DNA of 64,000 nt from Palsa-504 sp963822765. GTDB taxonomy: Bacteria > Actinomycetota > Actinomycetes > Streptosporangiales > Streptosporangiaceae. The position numbers were made by a program, and so were the translations under genes. The DNA lies in assembly GCA_963822765.1 (NCBI GenBank), contig CAWGJL010000048.1:62001-126000 (forward strand), written 5' to 3'. Below are positions 43,800 to 52,259 of the stretch, in pieces (position 1 is the first letter of the stretch; every line of letters begins with the position of its first letter). The notes under the pieces were generated by a model that was not told where the DNA came from, searched no databases, and was given only the letters and a program-made list of their open reading frames with translations.

Positions 43800-45194
43800 T
43801 CACGCCCGCTCGAAATACCGGACGCGTTCCCAGTCCGTCACCGTCTCGCGCTCGAAGGCCAGGAGTTCCTGCCGTGCGAAGTTGGCCAGGTGCGCGTGGA
43901 CGTCCGCGCCGAGCCCCGCGACCGCCAGCGGGCTGTGCTCGAACGCCTCGACCGCGTCGTGCAGCGTCACGGGGATGGTGGCCAGCGCGCGGTCCTCGTA
44001 CGCGTTCCCGGTGTGCGGCGGCCCGCAGTCGATCTTCTCCCGCATGCCGTACAGTCCCGCCATCATCATGGCCGCGTACACGAGGTAGGGGTTGGCGTCG
44101 GCGCCCGGGATCCGGTTCTCGACCCGGAGCGACTCGTGCTCGCCCACCACCCGGAACCCGCAGGTCCGGTTGTCCTGGCCCCAGGAGATCACGGTGGGCG
44201 CGAACGACGACGACTGGAAGCGCTTGTAGGAGTTGACGTTGGGCGCCGACATCCAGGCCAGCTGATGAGAGTTCTCCAGCAGCCCGCCCAGGAAGGTCCG
44301 GAACACCTCCGACATACGGCCCGGCGCCTGCGCGTCGTGCATGAGCGACCTGCTGCCGGTCTCGTCCCACAGGCTGACGTGCGCGTGGAAGGAGGAGCCG
44401 ATGTCGTCCATCGACGGCTTGGCCATGAACGTCGCGGTGAGGCCGTTGAGCGCGGCGATCTCCTTGACCCCGTTCTTGTACAGCAGGTGCCGGTCGGCCA
44501 TCTCCAGCACGTGGGTGTAGCGCAGGTTGACCTCCTGCTGGCCCAGCCCCCATTCGGACTTGGAGAACTCGACCTCGATCCCGGCCGCGTTCATGCCGTT
44601 CCTGATCTTGGCGATGATCCAGTCGTCCTTGCTCGACTGGAGGATGTGATAGTCCGAGCGGTAGTACGACAGCGGTTCCAGGCCCTGGTACTGCCGCTGC
44701 CAGGCGTCCGCGGGAGCGTTGCGGTACAGGTAGAACTCCAGTTCCGAGGCGAACTTGAACGTCACGCCCGCCGCCCGCCCGGCCTCGATCTGACGCCGGA
44801 GGATGGTGCGCGGCGCGACCTCGACCAGTTCGTCGGAGTCCTCAGCGTAGGCGTCACACACGACGATGGCCGTGGCGGGCAGCCACGGCAGCGTCCGCAG
44901 CGTGGTCACGTCGGGGACCAGCCGGAAGTCGGAGAAGCCGCTGGCCCAGTTGGACACCGCGTAACCCGGCCGCGGGTCCATGTCCATGTCGACCACGAAC
45001 AGGTAGAGGGACCCGTGCAGGCCCTCGGATCCGAGCGCGGTCTTGAGGAACGACTCGGTGGTCACCCGCTTGCCGACCAGCCGGCCCCAGATGTCGGGGA
45101 CCGCGCAGATGACGGTCTCGATCTTGTCGAGCCGCAGGCGCTCGGCAATGTTGTCAAGATCGGGGGTGTCATGGTCGGGCGGTGCGGCGTTCAT
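43800..45194 (-). CDS. Glutamine-synthetase-like ligase
   Basis: The 464-residue protein has VPDIWGRLVGKRV, FASELEFYLYRNA (metal Glu), EVNLRYTHVLEMADRHLLYK, FMAKPSMDDIGSSFHAHVSL, PNVNSYKRFQSSSFAPTVIS, ENRIPGADANPY and DWERVRYFERA. The start ATG (complement of 45192-45194) shares one base with the stop of the upstream paralogue, so the two ligases are cotranslated. Likely an amine-glutamate ligase. Two unlike GS paralogues in one operon may form a heteromeric complex or act on successive or different amines. Confidence 0.9.
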   Translation of the reverse strand: MNAAPPDHDTPDLDNIAERLRLDKIETVICAVPDIWGRLVGKRVTTESFLKTALGSEGLHGSLYLFVVDMDMDPRPGYAVSNWASGFSDFRLVPDVTTLRTLPWLPATAIVVCDAYAEDSDELVEVAPRTILRRQIEAGRAAGVTFKFASELEFYLYRNAPADAWQRQYQGLEPLSYYRSDYHILQSSKDDWIIAKIRNGMNAAGIEVEFSKSEWGLGQQEVNLRYTHVLEMADRHLLYKNGVKEIAALNGLTATFMAKPSMDDIGSSFHAHVSLWDETGSRSLMHDAQAPGRMSEVFRTFLGGLLENSHQLAWMSAPNVNSYKRFQSSSFAPTVISWGQDNRTCGFRVVGEHESLRVENRIPGADANPYLVYAAMMMAGLYGMREKIDCGPPHTGNAYEDRALATIPVTLHDAVEAFEHSPLAVAGLGADVHAHLANFARQELLAFERETVTDWERVRYFERA

Positions 45195-46546
45195 CACGTC
45201 ACCTCGAAGTAGCGTCGTAGTTCCCATTCGGTGACCTGCGCGCTGGACCACTGGGCCCACAGATCCCACTCAACTTGCCGGGACAGCGCGAAATGGTCCA
45301 CGAACTCGCTGCCCAGGAGCTCCCGGGCCAGGTCTGATCCGCGCAGCGCGGCGATCGCGTCCGGCAGCGAGCCGGGCAGCGGCGCCGAGCGCAGGTCTTC
45401 CGCCGCGTTGCCGCGCGCGGGTTCCGGTGGTTCGGCCGCCGTCTCGATGCCGTGCAGGCCGCCCGCGAGCATGGCCGCGATCATCAGGTAGGGGTTGGCA
45501 TCGGCGCCCGGCCGGCGGTGCTCGAGCCGGGCCGCCTTGGGCCCGGGCGCCGCGATGGCCCGCAGCGCGGCGGTCCGGTTGTCAGTACCCCACGTCGCGT
45601 TCTCCGGGGTCCAGCCGGCGACGCCGATCCGCCGGTAGGAGTTGACGTTGGGGTTGAACAGCGCCGTGAAGGCCGGCATGGTGGCCAGCTGCCCGGCGGC
45701 GTAGTGACGCGCCAGGTCCGACAGGCCGTCCCGGTCCCCGGCGAAGGCGTTCTGGCCGTTCCGCCACAGGCTCTGGTGCACGTGGGCGCCGCACCCGGGG
45801 TCGGCTGGCTTCCACTTGGCCATGAACGTGGCGACCAGGTTTCGTTCGGCACATAGCTCTTTGAAGTAGGCCTTGGCCCGGGCCGCGCGATCCGCCGCCT
45901 CGAGCGCGGGGGCGTGCGCCAGCGCGAACTCCACCATGCCGCCGCCGAGCTCGGTATGGAAAGAATCGATATCGATCTCGATCGCCGACATGCGATCCAT
46001 GAACTCCTGGCCGAGCTCGCCGACGTCGGCCAGCCGCAGCGCGCTGTAGGCGTTGACCGTCCGCCCGGCCGGCCGCAGCTCGTGGTGCCGCCCGGCGGCG
46101 ATGAGCTCGGTGTCGGCGTGCAGGATGCACGTCTCGAACTCGACGGCGAACCGGGGTTCGTAGCCGAGCCGGGCGCAGCGCTCGGTCACGGTGCGCAGCA
46201 CACCGCGCGGGGCCAGCGGGAAGGCCGTGCCGTCCGGGAACCGCAGGTCGCAGATGACGCTGGCCACGTTCGGCCGCCACGGCAGGACCCGGACCGTGGC
46301 CGGGTCGCCGTGCGCCCACAGGTCCGGGAACCCGTTCGCGTAGGACGAGGCGGGCGATTCGTACACGTCGTCGGCCACGGTCAGGCCGAAGGCAATGCTG
46401 CACAGGGCGACGCCGTCCGCGCCGAGGGCCTTGTCCAGCCTCACCAGCTTGGCCCGCATGGAGCCGTCGAGGTCGGGCACCTCGACCCGGCCGTACCGCA
46501 CCTCCCGCGCCGCCAGCTCCGCGGTGAGCTCCTCTGCGGTGCTCAA
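45194..46546 (-). CDS. Glutamine-synthetase-like ligase, second copy of tandem pair
   Basis: The 450-residue paralogue of the downstream gene has VPDLDGSMRAKLVRL, FAVEFETCILHADTE (metal Glu), MVEFALAHAPALEAADRAAR, FMAKWKPADPGCGAHVHQSL, PNVNSYRRIGVAGWTPENAT and EHRRPGADANPY. It ends EWELRRYFEVT. The sequence differs clearly from its neighbour, so it is an old duplication. The MAKWKPADPGCGAH segment departs from the usual MAKP...GSG.H pattern, hinting at altered glutamate or amine specificity. Confidence 0.9.
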   Translation of the reverse strand: MSTAEELTAELAAREVRYGRVEVPDLDGSMRAKLVRLDKALGADGVALCSIAFGLTVADDVYESPASSYANGFPDLWAHGDPATVRVLPWRPNVASVICDLRFPDGTAFPLAPRGVLRTVTERCARLGYEPRFAVEFETCILHADTELIAAGRHHELRPAGRTVNAYSALRLADVGELGQEFMDRMSAIEIDIDSFHTELGGGMVEFALAHAPALEAADRAARAKAYFKELCAERNLVATFMAKWKPADPGCGAHVHQSLWRNGQNAFAGDRDGLSDLARHYAAGQLATMPAFTALFNPNVNSYRRIGVAGWTPENATWGTDNRTAALRAIAAPGPKAARLEHRRPGADANPYLMIAAMLAGGLHGIETAAEPPEPARGNAAEDLRSAPLPGSLPDAIAALRGSDLARELLGSEFVDHFALSRQVEWDLWAQWSSAQVTEWELRRYFEVT

Positions 46547-46581
46547 CGTCTGACCCTCCTCAGGTGGCTACGACAGCGTGG

Positions 46582-47328
46582 CTAAGACAGGGCAAGCATC
46601 CACCCTCCGTCGACGACCAGGTCCACGCCGGTGATGAAGGAAGCCTGGTCCGAAAGCAGGAACAGGCACGCCGCCGACACGTCAGCCGGGGTGCCGAGCC
46701 GGCGCAGCGGGGTCCGCTGCTCCATGCGCTGCCGCCGGGGCGGGTCCGCCTCGTACAGCGGCTCGATCATCGGCGTCAAGATCGCGCCCGGGCAGACGGT
46801 GTTGGACCGCACGCGGTCCGGGCCGTAGGTCAGGGCGATCGCCCGCGACATGGAAATCAGCCCCGCCTTCGCTACCTGGTAGGCATCCATCGGCCCGTCC
46901 GAGTTCCTGAGCCCCGCCACGCTGGCCACGTGCACCAGCGCCCCGCCGTGCTCCCGCATCAGGGGGATGCCGCAGCGTGAGACGTACATGGCGGCGGTCA
47001 GGTTGATGTCCAGGACACGTTGCCACACGCCGGGATCGGTGTCGACCAGCGACCGGTCGCGGTCAAACCAGCCGACGCCGGCCGCGTTGACGATGTAGTC
47101 GAGCCGCCCGTGCCGCTGGTGGGCCTGGCCGACGACGGCCTGGACGGCGTCATGGTCGGTGACATCAAGCTGCTCGTACGCGCAGCCGGCCGCGTCCAGG
47201 CCCGCGGGGCGCGGTTTGAGGTCGATGGCCGTGACCGTCGCGCCCGCCGCGAGGAGGTCGCCGGCGATGCGCAGGCCCATTCCGCCGCCCGCGCCGGTCA
47301 CGATGGCGTTGTGGCCGTGAAAGGTCAT
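46582..47328 (-). CDS. SDR family oxidoreductase
   Basis: The 248-residue SDR has TGAGGGMGLRIA, VNAAGVGWFD, Ser in VHVASVAGLRNS and YQVAKAG (Tyr-x3-Lys). It ends SFITGVDLVVDGGWML. It is 35 bp upstream of the ligase pair and seven bp after another SDR of the same operon, an unusual tandem of related dehydrogenases. Confidence 0.92.
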   Translation of the reverse strand: MTFHGHNAIVTGAGGGMGLRIAGDLLAAGATVTAIDLKPRPAGLDAAGCAYEQLDVTDHDAVQAVVGQAHQRHGRLDYIVNAAGVGWFDRDRSLVDTDPGVWQRVLDINLTAAMYVSRCGIPLMREHGGALVHVASVAGLRNSDGPMDAYQVAKAGLISMSRAIALTYGPDRVRSNTVCPGAILTPMIEPLYEADPPRRQRMEQRTPLRRLGTPADVSAACLFLLSDQASFITGVDLVVDGGWMLALS

Positions 47329-47335
47329 GCCGCCG

Positions 47336-48115
47336 TTACTGCTTGATCTCGGGCAGCGTCTGCCCCCCGTCCACCACGATGGACTGGCCGGTGATGTAGG
47401 AGGCGAGGTCCGAGGCCAGGAACAGGGCCGTGGTGCCGATCTCCGCTGGCTGGCCCAGCCGCCGCAGCGGAATGCACTCCTCCATGGCGGCGATGGCCGG
47501 GGCGCCCAGGGCGGCCAGCCCTTCGGTCCGGATACTTCCCGGCTCGACGGCGTTGATCGTGATGCCGTACGAGGCGAGTTCCAGGGCCGCGCTGCGCATG
47601 AACCCGTTCATGCCCGCCTTGCTGGCGCCGTAGTGCGCCAGGCCAGGAAAGCCGGTGCGCACGCCGGTGATGCTCGAGATCAGGACGATCCGCCCGCCGC
47701 CGCGGGCGCGCATCGCCGGGATGCACGCCTGCACCGCGAAGAACGTGCCGCGCAGGTTGGTGTGGTGCACCAGATCCCAGTCATCGCTGGTCATCTGCTC
47801 GATCGGCTGCTCCGGGTACATCCCGGCGTTCTGCACCAGGATGTCGATCCCGCCGAACCGGTCCGCCGCCGCCGCGACGGCGGCCTGTACCGCGGCCTGA
47901 TCCCGCATGTCAGCCGCGCAGAACCAGGCCTTGGTGCCGATGGCCTCCATCGCGGCCACCGCGCGCTGCCCGGCGCCGGCGTCCCGGCCGGTGAGCACCA
48001 GGCTGGCTCCGGCGGCCGCGAAGACCTCGGCGATGCCGAGCCCGATGCCCCGGGTGGCCCCGGTGATCACCGCTGTCTTGCCGCCGAGCAGGGCCGGCAC
48101 GCCGGCCTGGCTCAC
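47336..48115 (-). CDS. SDR family oxidoreductase (3-oxoacyl-ACP reductase-like)
   Basis: The 259-residue SDR has TGATRGIGLGIAEVFAAAGA, VQNAGMYPEQ, the catalytic Ser in VLISSITGVRTG, YGASKAGMNG and ASYITGQSIVVDGG. The GTG start at 48115 overlaps the luciferase-like gene stop (GTGA), so both are coupled. Substrate unknown; as second gene of the operon it probably acts directly on the monooxygenase product. Confidence 0.92.
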   Translation of the reverse strand: MSQAGVPALLGGKTAVITGATRGIGLGIAEVFAAAGASLVLTGRDAGAGQRAVAAMEAIGTKAWFCAADMRDQAAVQAAVAAAADRFGGIDILVQNAGMYPEQPIEQMTSDDWDLVHHTNLRGTFFAVQACIPAMRARGGGRIVLISSITGVRTGFPGLAHYGASKAGMNGFMRSAALELASYGITINAVEPGSIRTEGLAALGAPAIAAMEECIPLRRLGQPAEIGTTALFLASDLASYITGQSIVVDGGQTLPEIKQ

Positions 48116-49227
48116 GCGACGGCGCCCGCGCCCGCGTCGGCGTGCGGCTTGTGGCCGGCGAAGCGCGGGGCGACCTCCCGGGCGAACCGCTCCGTCCACT
48201 GGCGGCGCACCTTGGCGGGCACGCCGGGTGTGGCCGCGTGCACGAAGATGTGGTTGAACCCGGCCTCGATGTAACGGGCGGTCTTGACCGCGACCGTGTC
48301 CGGCGAGCCGACGAGCTGGAAGTCGGCCCAGGGCGGGATGTTCGCCGGGTCGGTCTTGGCCTTCATCCCCGCGAACTGGCCCTTCCAGGCCCGGTAGCTT
48401 TCCAGCTTCTCCCAGTCGACCTCGTCCGGCGTGTAGTGGTCCAGCTGGGCCTGCATGAACCGCGGGATGTACTCCTGGGCCAGCCGGATAGCTTCGGAGT
48501 CGGTGTCGGCCACGATGCAGTTGATCATGATCGGCCGGGTCGGGTCGCCGTCCTGCGTGCCGTTCGCCGCGGCGGCGCTGTCCCAGCCGCGCAAGATCCC
48601 GACCTGCGCGTCGAAGTTGCCGATGGTCGTGCAGATGGGCGGGAGGCCGAGCTTGGCCATGACCTCCGCGCTGCCCGGGCTGCCGATGGCGCCGTACAGG
48701 TGGATCCGGTCGCTGCTGATGCCCGCCACCCGCGGTCGCACGGTTACCTGCTTGGGGACCTGCAGGTAGGTTCCCTGGTAGGTGAACGGCTCGCCGCGCA
48801 GCGCGAGCGCGAGGATTTCGTAGGTCTCCTCGAAGCGCTGCCGGCTCTCGGCCATGTCCAGGCCGTACGCGTCGAATTCGTACTTCGCCGTGCCGCGGCC
48901 CAGGCCCAGATGCAGGGACTGATCCGTGAGCAGGCTCAGCATCGCGATCTCGCCGGCCAGCCGCAGCGGCTGGTACCACGGCGTCACCAGGACGCAGGTC
49001 CCCAGCGACAGCTCGGGGAACCGGGCGGCGATGTGGCTGGCCAGGACCAGCGGACTCGGGGTCGGGAAGTAGTCGCTGAAGTGGTGCTCGATGAGCCACG
49101 CCGTGGTGTACCCGAGGTCCGCGTGATACTCGACGTCCTCCAGGACCGTCCGGTACAGCTCATGGTCCGGTGTTCCCGGCGCGTCTGCCGCGCTCGCGAC
49201 GAAGCCGAACTCCACTTCACCAGCCAT
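48112..49227 (-). CDS. LLM-class flavin-dependent monooxygenase (bacterial luciferase-like)
   Basis: The 371-residue TIM-barrel protein shows AWLIEHHFSDYFPTPSPLVL, SLGTCVLVTPWYQPLRLAGE, LHLGLGRGTAKYEFDAYGLD and RFEETYEILALAL, typical of FMN-dependent luciferase-family monooxygenases. These use reduced flavin from a separate reductase; one is encoded at 43025-43684 in the same region. It leads the five-gene operon with the two SDRs and two ligases. Operator copy D lies 23 bp upstream of its start. Confidence 0.93.
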   Translation of the reverse strand: MAGEVEFGFVASAADAPGTPDHELYRTVLEDVEYHADLGYTTAWLIEHHFSDYFPTPSPLVLASHIAARFPELSLGTCVLVTPWYQPLRLAGEIAMLSLLTDQSLHLGLGRGTAKYEFDAYGLDMAESRQRFEETYEILALALRGEPFTYQGTYLQVPKQVTVRPRVAGISSDRIHLYGAIGSPGSAEVMAKLGLPPICTTIGNFDAQVGILRGWDSAAAANGTQDGDPTRPIMINCIVADTDSEAIRLAQEYIPRFMQAQLDHYTPDEVDWEKLESYRAWKGQFAGMKAKTDPANIPPWADFQLVGSPDTVAVKTARYIEAGFNHIFVHAATPGVPAKVRRQWTERFAREVAPRFAGHKPHADAGAGAVA

Positions 49228-49249
49228 CAGTCTTCCCCTCCAAGGGCTC

Positions 49250-49270
49250 TTGGTCTGAAGACTAGACCAT
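49250..49270. promoter_or_regulatory. Shared inverted-repeat operator, copy D (luciferase operon promoter)
   Basis: TTGGT, 11 bp, ACCAT; the arms extend to TGGTCT and AGACCA with a 7-bp centre, so symmetry is strong. It lies between the monooxygenase start (49227) and the GntR regulator end (49331). Confidence 0.65.
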
Positions 49271-49330
49271 TGACCTCAGCCCGGCAAGAGGTCCCGGAGG
49301 CACTGCGGAAGGCGATCTCGTCAGGTTTGG

Positions 49331-50038
49331 CTAGGCAGGCTCGTCGGTCCGCGCGACCCGGCGCAGATCCCGCCGCGCGGTCTTCAGGTGCGCCACCGCG
49401 GCCCGTTCGGCGGCATCGGGGTCCCGGTTCCTGATGGCCTGCAGGATCTCCTCGTGATGCCGGTTCGCGGTGCGGAAGACCACCTCGATCTGCGGATCGA
49501 TCGGGATCCACATCTGGGCCCGCGCGTCCTCGATCGCCTGCCGCATGAACCTGTTGCGGGCCGCGTCGGCGATGCCGAGGTGGAACGCGGAGTCGGCGGC
49601 GCGGAACCGCGCGGTCTGCCAGCCCTCGGCCATCGCGTCGAGCGCCTTCTGCAGCTGCTTGAGGTCCGTCTCGGTCCGGCGCACCGCCGCCAGGCGCACC
49701 GCCGCGCCCTCCACGGCGATCCGGAAGTCGAAGAGCTCCTCGAACTCGGCCATCCGGGCCATGACCACCGGCCGGATCCGCTCCTCGCTGGACGTCTGGT
49801 CCAGGACCACGATGCCGCCCGCCGCGCCGCGGTGGCTTTCGACGTAGCCCTCGCCCTCCAGGACCCGCAGTGCTTCGCGAACCGTGGTGCGGGAGACGCC
49901 CATCTGCTCGGCCAGCTGGCGCTCGGCGGGCAGCTTGTCGCCGGGCAGGTAGGTGCCGATGTGTATCGCGCGGCGGATCTGCTCGCTGACCAGCTCATAG
50001 GTGGCCGGCGTTGCGACACGCTCCACGTGAAACCCCAT
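49331..50038 (-). CDS. GntR family transcriptional regulator, FCD subfamily
   Basis: The 235-residue protein has the winged helix (GDKLPAERQLAEQMGVSRTT, VREALRVLEGEGYVESHRGA) at about residues 32-80 and an FCD domain (FDFRIAVEGAAVRLAAVRRT, FHLGIADAARN, NRHHEEILQAIRNRDPDAAE) with the usual Asp/His metal ligands. It lies inside the catabolic region and is the obvious candidate for the protein binding the shared TTGGTCT operators, though its own upstream region carries a different palindrome. Confidence 0.92.
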   Translation of the reverse strand: MGFHVERVATPATYELVSEQIRRAIHIGTYLPGDKLPAERQLAEQMGVSRTTVREALRVLEGEGYVESHRGAAGGIVVLDQTSSEERIRPVVMARMAEFEELFDFRIAVEGAAVRLAAVRRTETDLKQLQKALDAMAEGWQTARFRAADSAFHLGIADAARNRFMRQAIEDARAQMWIPIDPQIEVVFRTANRHHEEILQAIRNRDPDAAERAAVAHLKTARRDLRRVARTDEPA

Positions 50039-50052
50039 CCAGCTGTGACGAA

Positions 50053-50071
50053 TACGATCAGTGAGATCGTA
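50053..50071. promoter_or_regulatory. Palindrome upstream of the FCD regulator
   Basis: TACGATC (50053-50059) and GATCGTA (50065-50071) form a perfect 7-bp inverted repeat with a 5-bp spacer, 15 bp upstream of the regulator start at 50038. Its symmetry and location fit an autoregulatory operator. It does not resemble the TTGGTCT sites. Confidence 0.45.
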
Positions 50072-50078
50072 ACCGCAA

Positions 50079-51065
50079 CTATTGTTTCCCGCGCGTTTCG
50101 GCCGCTAGCGGCTGGGCCAGCGCCTTGGCCAGCGCGGCCCCGACCTCGGCGATCACCTCACCGGTACGGTCCAGGTAGCGGCCGAAGAGCAGGAATCCGT
50201 GCGGCATCTCCGCGCCCTGGTACACGCTCACCGGGACGCCCGCGGCCCGCAGGGCCTCGGCGTAGGCCAGTCCCTCGTCGCGGAGCGGATCGCGTCCGGC
50301 GATGACCATCAGCGCGGGCGCCACGCCGGCCAGGTCCCGGTTCAGCCCGACCGCCGCGCGCACGTCCCCGCGCTGCTCCGGGGTCGTGTACTGGTCCCAG
50401 TACCAGGCCAGCTCGTCCCGCGACAGGAACGGGTCGTCGGCGTACTCCGCCAGCGAGCCGGTCGCCAGCGCGGGGTCGGTCGCCGGGTACACCAGGCACT
50501 GCACGCTCACCTGCGGGTGCCCGGCGTCGCGGGCCGTCAGCGCCACCGCCGCGGCCAGGTTGGCGCCCGAGCTGTCGCCCGCCACGGCCAGGCGGGTGCC
50601 GTCGACGCCGAGTTCCGGGCCGTGGTCCGCGAGCCACTCGACGACGGCCAGGCAGTCCTCAAGCGCGCCCGGGAAGGGCGTCTCCGGGGCCCGGCGGTAG
50701 TCGACCGCGACGACCACGGCGTCAGCGGCCTGCGCCAGCGCCCGGCAGAGGCCGTCGTGCGAGTCCAGATCGCCGAACACCCAGCCGCCGCCGTGGATGA
50801 AGACCACGACCGGGCCGCCGGCGCCGGCCTCATCCGGGCGGTACACGCGGACCGGGACCGACCCGAGCACCCGGTCCTCCGCGCCGGCCACCTGCGCGGT
50901 CGACGTTACCGACGCGACCAGGTCGTTGAAGTTGAGCCGGCCCGCCGGCAGCGGCAGGGTCCGGCTCGAGGGCCTCCCCGCGTTGATCAGGGCATCCAGC
51001 AGCTCCGCCACCTGCCGCTGGTCCCGTTCGGCACCGGACTGCGCTTCGTCATCAACCGCCGTCAT
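50079..51065 (-). CDS. Alpha/beta hydrolase, hormone-sensitive-lipase (HSL) type esterase
   Basis: The 328-residue protein has the HSL hallmark VVVFIHGGGWVFGDLDSHDG (oxyanion hole), VAGDSSGANLAAAVAL (nucleophile Ser), the acid in GRDPLRDEGLAYAEAL and the catalytic His in EMPHGFLLFG. It would hydrolyse short-chain esters, including Baeyer-Villiger products. It probably leads into the GntR gene (gap 40 bp). A degenerate copy of the shared operator lies just upstream of its start. Confidence 0.93.
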   Translation of the reverse strand: MTAVDDEAQSGAERDQRQVAELLDALINAGRPSSRTLPLPAGRLNFNDLVASVTSTAQVAGAEDRVLGSVPVRVYRPDEAGAGGPVVVFIHGGGWVFGDLDSHDGLCRALAQAADAVVVAVDYRRAPETPFPGALEDCLAVVEWLADHGPELGVDGTRLAVAGDSSGANLAAAVALTARDAGHPQVSVQCLVYPATDPALATGSLAEYADDPFLSRDELAWYWDQYTTPEQRGDVRAAVGLNRDLAGVAPALMVIAGRDPLRDEGLAYAEALRAAGVPVSVYQGAEMPHGFLLFGRYLDRTGEVIAEVGAALAKALAQPLAAETRGKQ

Positions 51066-51071
51066 GGCATA

Positions 51072-51092
51072 CTTGCTAGACCTTTAGACCAT
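51072..51092. promoter_or_regulatory. Shared operator, degenerate copy E (esterase/hypothetical divergent promoter)
   Basis: On the minus strand this reads ATGGTCTAAAGG at its start, matching the TGGTCT arm of the other four copies; the second arm (GCAAG) is poor. A direct repeat TAGACC is also visible on the plus strand. It is seven bp from the esterase start and 31 bp from the divergent gene at 51123. Confidence 0.4.
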
Positions 51093-51122
51093 CAAGTGTC
51101 AAGCAGACAGCAGGAACCCGCC

Positions 51123-52106
51123 GTGCCCGTCGAGACGCGCTCTGCCTACGCCCGGGCCTATGCGGCCCTGCGGGACGGCCAGACCGAGGCCGCGCGGGAC
51201 CTGACGGACCAGATCCTCGCCGAAGCGACGGAAGCCCGGGACCTGTTCCCGTCCTTCATCGCCCGGGCCCGTGACTACCTGCTCGCCAACGGGCTTACCG
51301 CCGGACAGCTGCACGCGGAGGAAGAGCGCCTCGGCGCCCTGCTCGATCCCGCGGGCGAGGGCGTCGATCCCGAGGCCGCGTGGCATGCGCTGGGGGCCGC
51401 CGCCGACGAGGCCGTCCGCGGCTGCGCCGCCGGCCGCGGCGATGAGGCGGCCGCGCTGCTCGACGGCGCCCGCCGCGCCTGGTGCGCCGCTCACGACCGG
51501 GCCTGCGACTGGATCTACGGCCTGCTCGATGCCGCCGCCCGTCACCTGGGCGAGGAGGTGATCGGCGCCATGTGGGACGCGCTCATGAGCGACTTCTACG
51601 CGACCCGGGATGACTACGACCCCGCGGCCCGGCCGTGGCCGGACTCGGTGCAGGCGCTGCTTTCCGATGCCGTGGCCTCGCTGCGCGGGCACCTCAGCGG
51701 GCAGGAGCGCATGGGGGAGGTGGACGTCACCGAGGAGCCCGGCCGCTGGGTCGTCTCCTTCGACCCGTGCGGCTCGGGCGGCCGGACGCACCGCCCCGAC
51801 TCGACCTCCGACGGCCGGGCCCGGATGGAGCCGCCGTACGACTTCGCCGTCACCACCGGGCGGCACGACTGGGCGTGGCAGCGCGAGGGAGTCTGCCTGT
51901 ACTGCGTGCACTGCTGCCAGCTGCAAGAACGGGTCCCCATCCAGCGTTTCGGCTTCCCGCTGCGAGTCGTCGACCCGCCCACCTGGCCCGCCTCACGGGC
52001 CGGCGGTAAGTGCACGTGGAGCATCTACAAGGATCCCCAGGCCATCCCGGCCGCCGCCTACCACCGCGTCGGCCTGCAAAAACCAGGAACCCAGGAACCC
52101 GGCTAG
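51123..52106 (+). CDS. Uncharacterised protein with Cys-rich C-terminal domain
   Basis: The 327-residue protein has a helical N-terminal half with no motif I know. The C-terminal region contains VSFDPCGSGGRTH, HDWAWQREGVCLYCVHCCQL and GKCTWSIYKDP, a cluster of Cys that could bind a metal or Fe-S cofactor. The block FDPCGSGGR...CxxCxHCC...C looks conserved-domain-like, but I cannot assign a family. GTG 51123 has AGCAGGAA upstream. It is divergent from the esterase and shares its operator region, so it may belong to the same catabolic regulon. Confidence 0.75.
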   Translation: MPVETRSAYARAYAALRDGQTEAARDLTDQILAEATEARDLFPSFIARARDYLLANGLTAGQLHAEEERLGALLDPAGEGVDPEAAWHALGAAADEAVRGCAAGRGDEAAALLDGARRAWCAAHDRACDWIYGLLDAAARHLGEEVIGAMWDALMSDFYATRDDYDPAARPWPDSVQALLSDAVASLRGHLSGQERMGEVDVTEEPGRWVVSFDPCGSGGRTHRPDSTSDGRARMEPPYDFAVTTGRHDWAWQREGVCLYCVHCCQLQERVPIQRFGFPLRVVDPPTWPASRAGGKCTWSIYKDPQAIPAAAYHRVGLQKPGTQEPG

Positions 52107-52259
52107 CGGACCCGCACGCCGACGGACGCCTGGCCCAGCACCGGACCGTAGATAGATATACTGTTCGTAAAGGGTATTTCTGGATTCTTCCGAACGGACG
52201 GTGGTTCGTGCCCTAGGACCTGTTTTCCAGACCGGCGTTCGGGTGAGAGCTCACCGAAA

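Noticed and set aside
34599..51065. Secondary-metabolite gene cluster
   Set aside because: No polyketide, peptide, terpene or other scaffold enzyme was found; the genes are those of uptake and breakdown.
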